A DNA stretch of 64,000 nucleotides from assembly GCF_004343775.1 (NCBI RefSeq), contig NZ_PTXL01000006.1, positions 1 to 64,000 of the forward strand, read 5' to 3'. The position numbers and the translations under genes were made by a program. This stretch comes from Burkholderia sp. SRS-46 (lineage in GTDB: Bacteria; Pseudomonadota; Gammaproteobacteria; Burkholderiales; Burkholderiaceae). A model generated the notes under the pieces. The model ran no database searches, was not told the DNA's origin, and saw only the letters and a program-made list of their open reading frames with translations. Position 1 is the first letter of the stretch, and every line of letters starts with the position of its first letter. This document shows, one piece after another, positions 55,701 through 63,709 of the stretch.

Positions 55701-55829
55701 GCCGCGCGCCTACACGGCGATGATCTTGTCGTCGAACCCGGTGAAGCGCCGCTCGCCTTCGGCAATCAGTACCGGATCGAACGTCCATTCGCGGTCGCGC
55801 GAAATCTCGACGTCGATCCGTTCGCAATC
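55701..55829 (-). pseudogene. IS256-family transposase fragment
   Basis: Read on the minus strand directly after the ABC ATPase stop, one frame gives CERIDVEISRDREWTFDP, then ERRFTGFDDKIIAV, a stop (TAG), and ARG. This matches the mutator/IS256 segment in which FDDKI is followed by a hydrophobic pair, a tyrosine and ARGM, so the tyrosine codon has become a stop. About 42 residues remain and the match is lost beyond ARG. It is a scar of an insertion sequence at the island edge. Confidence 0.7.
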
Positions 55830-55830
55830 T

Positions 55831-57171
55831 TCAGGACTCGACGTCCTCGAGACTGAAGATCTCGGTCTGGTCGTTGTACGAGAAGATCTCGCCGTAGCGA
55901 CCCCAGTCGATCACCGCGTCGAGCGTCTCCTCGGCGGCGCCATCCGACAGGAAATCCTCGAGCTCCTGCTCGAAGCGCACACGCGGCGCGCGATGGCCCG
56001 GGCGCTCGTTGAGCACCTTCTTGATCCGCGCCGCGAGCGGCACGTGCTTCAGCAGGTGATCCGCGAACATCAGCTTGCGCTCCTGCGTGCCGAATTCCGC
56101 GAACACGCGTCCCGGCGGCGTCAGGAACACGTCCCCTTCCCGCACGTCGGCGAAGCCGAGGTACTGCAGCACTTCGGCGATCGGGAACAGGTCGTCGACC
56201 TCGAGGTGCAGCGTGCGCGCGATTTCCGGCATGTCCGCGCGGCCGTGGTACGGCGGCGCGGCGAGCGTCTCGATCAGGCCGGCCATCAGGTTGGTCGACA
56301 CCTGCGGCAGCCAGCTGCCGGGTTCGAGCCCCTTCTTCGTCGCCTCGCCGATCTGGCGGGCCGTCATCTTCGCGTAGATGTCGTCGACGAGCCGGCGGAA
56401 GGCCGGATCGAGACGGTTACGCGGGTGCTTGAACGGCACCTTGATCTCGGCGATCACGCGGCCCGGGTTCGACGACAGCACGAGGATCCGGTCGCACATG
56501 AACACCGCTTCCTCGATGTTGTGCGTGACGATCAGCACCGACTTGATCGGCATGCGGCCCTGCGTCCACAGGTCGAGCAGGTCGGTACGCAGCGTTTCGG
56601 CGGTCAGCACGTCGAGCGCCGAGAACGGCTCGTCCATCAGCAGGATCGTCGGATCGACGACGAGCGCGCGCGCGAAGCCGACGCGCTGGCGCATGCCGCC
56701 CGACAGCTCGCGCGGGTACGCGTTCTCGAAGCCGTCCAGACCGATCAGGTCGATCGCCGCGAGCGCGCGTTCGCGCCGCTCGCGCGCGCCGACGCCGAGC
56801 GCCTCGAGGCCCGCTTCCACGTTCTGCAGCACGGTGAGCCACGGGAACAGCGCGAAGGTCTGGAACACCATCGCGACGCCTTCGGCCGGGCCGCGCAGCG
56901 GCTTGCCGAGATAGGAGACTTCGCCGCCGGTCGGTTCGATCAGGCCGGCGATGATGCGCAGGAGCGTCGACTTGCCCGAGCCGGAACGGCCGAGCAGCCC
57001 GACGATCTCGCCTTCGCGCAGCGACAGGTTCGCGCCGTCGAGCACCAGCAGTTCGCCCTGATTCTTGTTGAAACCACGGCTGACATCGTCGACCCGCAGG
57101 ATTTCGTCACCGAGCGTCGGGGGCACCGGCTGCACCTGAACGGGGGCGTTTACAGCATTCGGATTTTGCAT
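55831..57171 (-). CDS. ABC transporter ATPase, nitrate/sulfonate/bicarbonate type with C-terminal AAA-associated domain
   Basis: A 446-residue ATPase. The N-terminal cassette has Walker A GRSGSGKST, signature LSGGMRQRVGFARAL and Walker B ILLMDEPFSALD. From about residue 300 an AAA-associated domain follows, an extra regulatory part found in a subgroup of these importers. The permease gene precedes it on the same strand with a 22-bp gap. No substrate-binding protein is present in the window. Its 3' end holds the right copy of the 16-bp island repeat. Confidence 0.9.
   Translation of the reverse strand: MQNPNAVNAPVQVQPVPPTLGDEILRVDDVSRGFNKNQGELLVLDGANLSLREGEIVGLLGRSGSGKSTLLRIIAGLIEPTGGEVSYLGKPLRGPAEGVAMVFQTFALFPWLTVLQNVEAGLEALGVGARERRERALAAIDLIGLDGFENAYPRELSGGMRQRVGFARALVVDPTILLMDEPFSALDVLTAETLRTDLLDLWTQGRMPIKSVLIVTHNIEEAVFMCDRILVLSSNPGRVIAEIKVPFKHPRNRLDPAFRRLVDDIYAKMTARQIGEATKKGLEPGSWLPQVSTNLMAGLIETLAAPPYHGRADMPEIARTLHLEVDDLFPIAEVLQYLGFADVREGDVFLTPPGRVFAEFGTQERKLMFADHLLKHVPLAARIKKVLNERPGHRAPRVRFEQELEDFLSDGAAEETLDAVIDWGRYGEIFSYNDQTEIFSLEDVES
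55832..55847. repeat. Right copy of the 16-bp island-flanking repeat
   Basis: CAGGACTCGACGTCCT is identical to 43289-43304. Here it forms the last codons and two bases of the stop codon of the ABC ATPase gene (stop at 55831-55833), the position commonly used by site-specific integration into gene 3' ends. Confidence 0.65.
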
Positions 57172-57193
57172 CGCGTTTCGCTCTCAATCAGTT

Positions 57194-58951
57194 TCAGTCA
57201 AGTCGCAGCTTCGCTTCCGCGTAGGCATACAGCGGGCGCCACAACAGGCGGTTGAACAGGGTCACGAACAAGGACATCACAGTGATGCCCAGGATGATCT
57301 TCGGGAAATCGCCCGCGGCCGTCGTCTGGGCGATGTACGCGCCGAGGCCGTGCGCCTCGATCCTGGTGTCGCCCCACTGGACGAACTCCGACACGATGCT
57401 CGCGTTCCATGCGCCGCCCGATGCGGTGATCGCGCCCGTCACGTAATAGGGGAAGATGCCCGGCAGGATCGCCTGCCGCCACCACTGCCAGCCGCGAATG
57501 CGGAAGTTCGTCGCCGCCTCGCGGTAGTCGTTCGGGTAGGAGGTCGCGCCGGCAATCACGTTGAACAGGATATACCACTGGGTACCGAGCACGATCAGCG
57601 GCGACAGCCAGATGTCCGCATTCAGGTGAAAGCGCGCGATCACGATCACGAACGCCGGGAACAGCAGGTTGGCCGGGAACGCGGCCAGGAACTGCGCGAG
57701 CGGCTGCATCTTTTCGGCGAGCGACGGGCGCAGCCCGATCCACACGCCGATCGGCACCCAGATCACCGAGGCGATCGCGATCAGCACCACCACGCGCAGC
57801 AGCGTGATGAGCCCCAGCGTGAAGACGTGGCCGACCTCGGCCATCGTCACGCCGGTCGCCACGAAGCTGACGACGCGCCAGACGACGTAGGCCGTGCCGG
57901 CGAGCACGAGGATCGCCCATGCGATATCGGCGGCGAACGAGGCCTTCTTCTCGACGCGCGGCAGCGTGAAGCGCACGGCGCCCGACAGCGGCAGGCGCAA
58001 CGGGACCCGCGCGGCCTTCGCGAAGAACCAGCCGGCCGGCACGAGCAGCTTGTGGATCAGCCGCGTGCGGCGCACGAGGTCGAGCAGCCACGACTCGGGC
58101 GCATTGCCGGAGCTCGTGGTTTCCATCCGGAACTTGTCGGCCCATGCGACGAGCGGGCGGAACAGCAGCTGGTCGTATGCGAGGATCACGACGGTCATCG
58201 CGAGGATCACCCAGCCGATCGCGCCGAGGTTCTTGTCGGTGATCGCCTGCGCGAGATAGGCGCCGATGCCCGGCAGCGTGATCGAGTGGTTGCCGACCGT
58301 GATCGCCTCCGACGCGACGACGAAGAACCAGCCGCCCGACATCGACATCATCATGTTCCAGATCAGGCCCGGCATCGAGAACGGCACCTCGAGCTTCCAG
58401 AAGCGCTGCCACGACGTCAGGTGGAAGCCGCGCGACACTTCGTCGAGATCGCGCGGCACCGTGCGCAGCGACTGGTAGAAGCTGAACGTCATGTTCCACG
58501 CCTGGCTCGTGAAGATCGCGAAGATCGCGGCCAGCTCGGCGCCGAGCACGCGGCTCGGGAACAGCGCGAGGAAGAACGTCACCGTAAACGAGATGTAGCC
58601 GAGCACCGGCACCGACTGCAGGATGTCGAGGATCGGCACGAGCACCATGCCCGCGCGGCGGCTCTTCGCGGCGAGCGTGCCGTACACCAGCGTGAACGCG
58701 AGCGACGCGACCATCGCGGCGAGCATCCGCAGCGTCGTGCGCAGCGCGTACTCGGGCAGGTTCGACGGATCGAGCGAGATCTTCTGCGTCTGGAGGGTCG
58801 CGATCGGCGCCATCGTTTCATGGAAACCGACGACCGCCATCGCGATCAGGCAAATGATCAGCGGAAAGGCGATGAAATCCCACCGGTTCGGCAGGACGCG
58901 CCACGCGGACGCATTGGCGATCCGGCTCGGATCGAATCCGATGATGGCCAT
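57194..58951 (-). CDS. ABC transporter permease, two fused BPD domains
   Basis: A 585-residue membrane protein composed of two binding-protein-dependent permease halves of about 270 residues, each with its EAA-like loop (EVSRGFHLTSWQRFWKLEVPFSMPG in the first, EAATNFRIRGWQWWRQAILPGIFP in the second). A single polypeptide therefore supplies both membrane subunits. It is the first gene of the two-gene operon. Substrate is unknown; the family moves nitrate, sulfonates or similar anions. Confidence 0.9.
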   Translation of the reverse strand: MAIIGFDPSRIANASAWRVLPNRWDFIAFPLIICLIAMAVVGFHETMAPIATLQTQKISLDPSNLPEYALRTTLRMLAAMVASLAFTLVYGTLAAKSRRAGMVLVPILDILQSVPVLGYISFTVTFFLALFPSRVLGAELAAIFAIFTSQAWNMTFSFYQSLRTVPRDLDEVSRGFHLTSWQRFWKLEVPFSMPGLIWNMMMSMSGGWFFVVASEAITVGNHSITLPGIGAYLAQAITDKNLGAIGWVILAMTVVILAYDQLLFRPLVAWADKFRMETTSSGNAPESWLLDLVRRTRLIHKLLVPAGWFFAKAARVPLRLPLSGAVRFTLPRVEKKASFAADIAWAILVLAGTAYVVWRVVSFVATGVTMAEVGHVFTLGLITLLRVVVLIAIASVIWVPIGVWIGLRPSLAEKMQPLAQFLAAFPANLLFPAFVIVIARFHLNADIWLSPLIVLGTQWYILFNVIAGATSYPNDYREAATNFRIRGWQWWRQAILPGIFPYYVTGAITASGGAWNASIVSEFVQWGDTRIEAHGLGAYIAQTTAAGDFPKIILGITVMSLFVTLFNRLLWRPLYAYAEAKLRLD

Positions 58952-59440
58952 CAGGCGCCCTCCCCGGCAAGGCGGAACGAATTGAAGTTTGAGGCCGGCA
59001 GACGATGTTGATTCATGGCAAGGCGCGCGGGCGCGGTAATTCGTTCTGACTCACTTAGCAAGGCGGTCGCAAGGCGCCGCTCGTGCACGCTGCGCCGCCC
59101 CGTGCGCAGGTTCCGGCCGAGCCGGCCTGCGACGGCACGACACTACTACATCCTGTATTTCAGGCACAACCTTCCGGATCGGCACGATGCAGCCGTCGGT
59201 CATGACGGACGAATCGGGTCGGAACGGAAACGCGGCGGACGGATCGGCGCGGACACGCCGGAGCGCCGTGCACCGGCCCTAGGCGTGCCGGCCCGAATTA
59301 TGCCGCGATCCGGCCCGGCCGTGAACCCGCCCGCCGCGCGGCCGGCGAAACCGTGCGCCCGGTCAGGCGTCGGACCCGCCTAAGCGGGTATGATCGGGGC
59401 TAGCCCCTATAGGGATTGATCGACGAGCGGGAGGAAGGGA
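58952..59440. other. 489-bp intergenic region between ABC permease and small conserved gene
   Basis: No gene is supported here. The left part should hold the promoter of the ABC operon. The right part contains a TATGAT -10-like box (59389-59394) and three adjacent palindromes (59374-59414) upstream of the gene at 59441. Confidence 0.6.
59374..59414. promoter_or_regulatory. Three stacked palindromes before the small conserved gene
   Basis: ACCCGC/GCGGGT arms (59374-59389), GGGGCTAGCCCC (59396-59407) and CCCTATAGGG (59405-59414) follow within 41 bp. A TATGAT-like -10 element overlaps the first two. They may be operators or fold as leader hairpins. Confidence 0.5.
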
Positions 59441-59707
59441 ATGGCAGGAAACTTGGTGATCGTCTGCCGCGATCAGGATGCCGACGCGTTCTACGAGCTG
59501 ATGCAGGAATACGGTTCGTTCCAGACGCGGCTGTCGTCGACGGCCTGGTACCTGAACATGAACATCGTGCCGGAATCGCTGCAGGACGAGATCCTCGAGC
59601 GCCTCGGCCGGTACACGACCGTGTACATCTTCGAGGCCACCAGCGTGACCTACAACACGATCGACAGCAACGCCGCCGAGACGCTCGGCACGCTGTTCGG
59701 CGAATGA
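59441..59707 (+). CDS. Small conserved hypothetical protein (88 aa)
   Basis: An 88-residue acidic protein starting MAGNLVIVCRDQDADAFYELM after a GGGAGGAAGG ribosome site. Alternating strands and helices (TAWYLNMNIVPESLQDEILERLG, VYIFEATSVTYNTI) suggest a single ferredoxin-like alpha/beta fold, reminiscent of Cas2/SinR-like small proteins, but no catalytic motif is visible. The fold guess is weak. It is convergent with the sensor kinase gene and sits behind an elaborate palindromic leader. Confidence 0.8.
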   Translation: MAGNLVIVCRDQDADAFYELMQEYGSFQTRLSSTAWYLNMNIVPESLQDEILERLGRYTTVYIFEATSVTYNTIDSNAAETLGTLFGE

Positions 59708-59750
59708 CGCGGCGCGCGGCGCCCGGCCTCGCCGGCGCCGCGCGCCCCGC

Positions 59751-61064
59751 TCACGCGGCCTGCGCTTGCACTTCGTCCTTCGGCACCGCGTCGAACGGGA
59801 ACTGCATCTCGACGCGCAGGCCGCCTTCCGGCCGGTTGCCGATCTCGCAGGTGCCGCCCAGCCGCAACACCAGCCGCTCGACGATCGCCAGGCCGAGGCC
59901 GCTGTGCCCGTTGCCGCCGCGCGCCGGGTCGAGGCGGACGAACGGCCGCGTCGCGGCCGCGAGATCGCGCGGCGCGATGCCGCCGCCGTGGTCGCTCACC
60001 GCCAGCACGTAGCCGGTCGCGGTACGCGCGGTTTCCACGATCACGGGTGGCGCGCCGTACGCATGCGCGTTGTCGAGCAGGTTCGACAGGATCCGGTCGA
60101 GCGTCGCGGTCGGCAGGCGGAAGCCCGCATCGGCCGCGAGACGGGTCTCGACCGCCGGCGCGTTCGGCGCGACCGCGCGATAGGTGCGCGCGATCCGCTC
60201 GCAGCCATGGTCGACCGATATCGGCTCGCTCCGATCGTTGCCGCCGTGCGCGAACACGAGAAACTGGTCGACGATGTGCGACATCGAGTCGACATCGCGC
60301 ACGACGCCGTCGCGCAGCCGCGCATCGTCCATCATCTCCGCGCGCAGGCGCATCCGCGCGAGCGGCGTGCGCAGGTCGTGCGCGACGCCGGCGAGCATCA
60401 CCGCGCGGTCGTTCTCGGTGCGCGACACCTGCTCCACCATCTGGTTGAAGCCGCGCGTGAGCTGGCGCAGCTCGCGCGGGCCGCGCTCGCGCACCGGCGG
60501 CACCGGCTGGCCGCGGCCGAAACGGGCAACCGCGCGAGCGAGCGAGCGCAGCGGCTGCTGCAGTTGCCACGCCGCGAACAGCGCGGCGATCACGCCGGCT
60601 GAAAAAATCGTCCCGAGCCAGATCAGCATCCGGTCCAGCGAACGCGGCGGCCGCAGCGGCTGCACCGGCACGACGATCCAGTTGCTGTCGGCCGGCTCCT
60701 TGACCCACAGCACCGGCGGACGGCCGGGCGTGCCGATCTCGACCCGCGTGCCGGGCGGCATCCGCTCGCTCACGTCGTCGCGGAAGCGCTTGAGCGGCGG
60801 CGGCAGCTTGCCGTCCCCCGCCGGCACGTCCGGGCTGTCGGGCGGGACCAGCCGCACGCGCGACGGCAGCGGCTGGTCCGGCGTGCGGGCGACGTGCTGG
60901 CGCACCGCGTCGACCAGGAACGCGGCCTCCTCGACCGCGAAGCGCGTCTGCATCTGGTTGCGCTCGAGCCGCATCGCGAAATACCACGCGAAGTGCGACA
61001 GCAGCAGCACCCCGACGACGAGCAGCGCCAGCCGCCCGAACAGCGAATCAATGGGTTTGCGCAT
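59751..61064 (-). CDS. EnvZ-type sensor histidine kinase
   Basis: A 437-residue membrane kinase. Two helices (residues 10-30 and 145-165) flank a periplasmic domain of about 115 residues, followed by HAMP, an H-box GVAHDLRTPLARMR with H229, and an ATPase domain (NLLDNAHAYG N-box, DHGGGIAP G1). It phosphorylates the response regulator whose gene it overlaps by 17 bp. The likely output includes the divergent Spy-like gene, suggesting envelope stress sensing. The Ala-rich C-terminus is complete. Confidence 0.93.
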   Translation of the reverse strand: MRKPIDSLFGRLALLVVGVLLLSHFAWYFAMRLERNQMQTRFAVEEAAFLVDAVRQHVARTPDQPLPSRVRLVPPDSPDVPAGDGKLPPPLKRFRDDVSERMPPGTRVEIGTPGRPPVLWVKEPADSNWIVVPVQPLRPPRSLDRMLIWLGTIFSAGVIAALFAAWQLQQPLRSLARAVARFGRGQPVPPVRERGPRELRQLTRGFNQMVEQVSRTENDRAVMLAGVAHDLRTPLARMRLRAEMMDDARLRDGVVRDVDSMSHIVDQFLVFAHGGNDRSEPISVDHGCERIARTYRAVAPNAPAVETRLAADAGFRLPTATLDRILSNLLDNAHAYGAPPVIVETARTATGYVLAVSDHGGGIAPRDLAAATRPFVRLDPARGGNGHSGLGLAIVERLVLRLGGTCEIGNRPEGGLRVEMQFPFDAVPKDEVQAQAA

Positions 61065-61773
61065 GGGCCTCGCCGTCGGGCACGAACACGTAGCCGCGCC
61101 CCCGCACCGTCTGGATGAAGCGCGGCGTCGACGGATCCGACTCGAGAATGCGGCGCAGGCGCCACACCTGGACGTCGATGCCGCGGTCGGTGCCGTCGTA
61201 CTCGGGGCCGTGCAGCAGCTCCAGCAGCCGCTCGCGCGTGAGCGTACGCAGCGCGTGGTTCACGAAGATCTTCAGCAGCGCGAATTCGCTGCTCGACAGC
61301 GTCGCCGGCTTGCCGTCGACCGACAGCGTGCGCGCCTGGAAATCGAGCACGAAGCGGCCGAACGCATACGGCTCGCGCTGTTCGGGCGCGGCGGCCGACG
61401 GCGTGGTGCGGCGGCGGCGCAGCACCGCCTGCACGCGCGCGAGCAGCTCGCGCGGGTTGAACGGCTTGCCGAGGTAGTCGTCCGCGCCGAGCTCGAGCCC
61501 GACGATGCGGTCGACGTCGTCGGCGCGCGCGGTCAGCATGATCACGGGGATGTCGTCGCCGGCCGCGCGCAGCTGCCGCAGCGCGGTGAGGCCGTCCACG
61601 CCCGGCATCATCAGGTCCAGCACGATCAGGTCGGGACGTTCGCGCTCGAGACGCTTCTCGAGCGTGGCCGCGTCGTGCAGCACGGACACTTCCATGCCCT
61701 GGCGAACGAGGTAGTCGCGCAGCAGGTCGCGCAGTTCTTGGTCGTCGTCGACGATGAGGATCTGGGTAGTCAT
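61048..61773 (-). CDS. OmpR/PhoB-family response regulator
   Basis: A 241-residue regulator with a receiver domain (phospho-acceptor D53 in LIVLDLMMPGVDG, T in MLTARAD, K in GKPFNP) and a winged-helix output domain (SSEFALLKIFVNHALRTLTRERLLELLHG and DVQVWRLRRILE). Its start MTTQILIVDDDQE is preferred to longer frames. It is the first gene of the pair with the kinase and is divergent from a Spy-like gene, with an inverted repeat between them. Confidence 0.95.
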   Translation of the reverse strand: MTTQILIVDDDQELRDLLRDYLVRQGMEVSVLHDAATLEKRLERERPDLIVLDLMMPGVDGLTALRQLRAAGDDIPVIMLTARADDVDRIVGLELGADDYLGKPFNPRELLARVQAVLRRRRTTPSAAAPEQREPYAFGRFVLDFQARTLSVDGKPATLSSSEFALLKIFVNHALRTLTRERLLELLHGPEYDGTDRGIDVQVWRLRRILESDPSTPRFIQTVRGRGYVFVPDGEAHAQTH

Positions 61774-61836
61774 GGCTTGAAGTTTACCGCGCGAGCGCGG
61801 CCGCAAAGAACGATACAAAGGAATGAAAGGGTTACT

Positions 61837-61877
61837 GGGGATTACCGCGCAAGCGAACTGTAATGCGCGGTAACCCC
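61837..61877. promoter_or_regulatory. Inverted repeat in the two-component system/Spy divergent promoter
   Basis: GGGGATTACCGCGC (61837-61850) and GCGCGGTAACCCC (61865-61877) are inverted arms with one bulged base around 14 bp. Further GTTAC and GTAAC half-sites flank it (61831 and 61891). This fits binding of the response regulator to both genes. Confidence 0.55.
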
Positions 61878-61997
61878 GCCGGCCGCTGCCGTAACACCGG
61901 CCGCCGGACGCGCCGCTAACCTCGGTCTTACCGGATGCGGCCCCGCGCTCTTGCTCGCCGCCGTGTCGCCGGACCCTTTCGAACAGGAGTTTCTGAA

Positions 61998-62549
61998 ATG
62001 TATAAGAAGACGTCCCGGCTGGCCATTGCGGCCGCCACCGCGCTCGCTCTCGCATTCGGCGCCGCCCATGCGGCCCCGCCGGCCGACGCGCCGCCGCCCG
62101 GCGGCCCGGGCATGCATCAAATGCATGAACACGGCGGCGGCCCGTTCGGCGCGATCCTGCGCCTGCACGACCAGCTGAAGCTCACGGCCGCCCAGGAGCA
62201 GCAGTGGCAGACCGCGGTCAACACGATGAAGCAGAACCGCGACGCGATGCACAAGAGCCACGCGCAGATGCGCGAACAGTTCAAGGCGCAGCAGAACCAG
62301 CCGATCCTCGACCTGAACGCGATGCACGCGGCCCGCCAGCAAGCCGAGCAGCAGAACGCGCAACTGCGCGAGCAGACGTCGGCCGCCTGGCTCGCGTTCT
62401 ACAACGGCCTGAACGACCAGCAGAAAACGATGGTCAGCACCGCGATCAAGCAGCAGTACGCGCGGATGGAGCAGCGCCACGAGAAGATGAAGGAGCGCCG
62501 GGAACAGCACCGCCAGGCCGGCAAGGCCGCATCGGCGCCGGCGCAGTAA
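61998..62549 (+). CDS. Spy/CpxP-like periplasmic protein (LTXXQ motif)
   Basis: A 183-residue protein with a signal peptide (cleavage after AHA), a His/Met/Gly/Pro-rich segment (GGPGMHQMHEHGGG, possible metal binding) and a helical domain with LTAAQEQQW as the LTXXQ motif and a second partial motif LNDQQKT. Members bind misfolded envelope proteins or metals and are induced by envelope stress. It is divergent from an OmpR/EnvZ-type system that probably controls it, as CpxRA controls CpxP. Confidence 0.9.
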   Translation: MYKKTSRLAIAAATALALAFGAAHAAPPADAPPPGGPGMHQMHEHGGGPFGAILRLHDQLKLTAAQEQQWQTAVNTMKQNRDAMHKSHAQMREQFKAQQNQPILDLNAMHAARQQAEQQNAQLREQTSAAWLAFYNGLNDQQKTMVSTAIKQQYARMEQRHEKMKERREQHRQAGKAASAPAQ

Positions 62550-62628
62550 GCCGGCCGGCCCGCCGCGCGCCCCGGCGCGGCGGCCATGCGGACGCGGGCG
62601 CCCGGCCCGCGTCCGCGATCCCGCCCGT

Positions 62629-63327
62629 TCAGGCGAGCTCGAACAGCAGCACCTCGGCATCCCGGCCGTTCGCGAGCGCGACCGACTCCACCCCGTCGAT
62701 CCGCACGCCGTCGCCGCCGTCCAGCGGCTCGCCGTTGATCTCCACCACGCCGCGCGCGACGTGCACGTAAACCCGGCGGCCCGCCGGCACGTCGAGCACC
62801 GCCCGCTCGTCGCCGTCGATCAGCCCCGCATGGATCCGCGCGTCCGCGCGCATCGACACCGAACCGTCCTGCCCGTCCGGCGACGCGATCAGGCGCAGCC
62901 GGCCGCGCTTCTCGTCCGCCGCGAAGTGCTTTTCCTCGTAGCCCGGCCGGCCGCCCGGCCCGGTCGGCAGCAGCCAGATCTGCAGCAGGTGCAGCGGCCG
63001 GTCGCGCGACGCATTGACTTCGCTGTGCATGATCCCCGTGCCGGCGCTCATCCGCTGCACGTCCCCGGGCCGGATGATCGACCCGTTGCCCATGCTGTCG
63101 CGGTGCGCGAGCGCGCCGTCGAGCACGTACGTGACGATCTCCATGTCGCGGTGCGGATGCATGCCGAAGCCGCGGGTCGGCGCGATCCGGTCGTCGTTCA
63201 GCACGCGCAGCGCGCCGAACTGGCGGTGCGCGTCGTCGCGATAGTCGGCGAACGAGAAGCTGTGACGGGATTCGAGCCAGCCGTGATTGGCATAGCCGCG
63301 CTCGGCGGCGCGGCGGATCTGGAACAT
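62629..63327 (-). CDS. Pirin-family protein (YhhW-like)
   Basis: A 232-residue bicupin. The N-terminal metal site is GFGMHPHRDMEIVTYVLDG with further ligands in GTGIMHSEVNAS, and the HLLQIWLLP strand follows. The second cupin lacks metal ligands, as is normal in this group. YhhW-like pirins show quercetin 2,3-dioxygenase activity in vitro, while the physiological role is uncertain. It stands alone between the Spy-like gene and the amino acid binding protein. Confidence 0.92.
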   Translation of the reverse strand: MFQIRRAAERGYANHGWLESRHSFSFADYRDDAHRQFGALRVLNDDRIAPTRGFGMHPHRDMEIVTYVLDGALAHRDSMGNGSIIRPGDVQRMSAGTGIMHSEVNASRDRPLHLLQIWLLPTGPGGRPGYEEKHFAADEKRGRLRLIASPDGQDGSVSMRADARIHAGLIDGDERAVLDVPAGRRVYVHVARGVVEINGEPLDGGDGVRIDGVESVALANGRDAEVLLFELA

Positions 63328-63709
63328 GGGGGCACTCCGTGCGATGTTTTCGGAATGCCGCCAATGTAGGAGTTTGCCGGAACTGCAACAATCCACCCGT
63401 GCGCACCGCATCGTTGCACGCCTGGCACCAATTCACGCACTGTTCGTTGCGACTTCAGCGAATGCCGCAACAGCGCGGGCGATCCGGGCGCGCGCCGTGG
63501 TCCGCCGCCAACGGAATCGCGCGCAAGCGCGCTCGAGCGCTGCCCGGGTAGCGCGTTCGGGTAAAATACCGCGCTTTTGGCGCCCGCCCATGCGGCGGAT
63601 GCCGCCGCCAGGCCGCCGAACGCGAATTTTGGCTATCTAGAATACGGCGCAGCGCCCGGCCCGTCAGGCTTGGCTCGCCGCCCCGGAATCTCAGTATCAA
63701 AGGATGGAA

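Noticed and set aside
43289..55847. Acyl-homoserine-lactone quorum system accompanying the LuxR-type protein
   Set aside because: No LuxI-type synthase is encoded in the window, and the regulator has a PAS domain rather than an autoinducer-binding domain.
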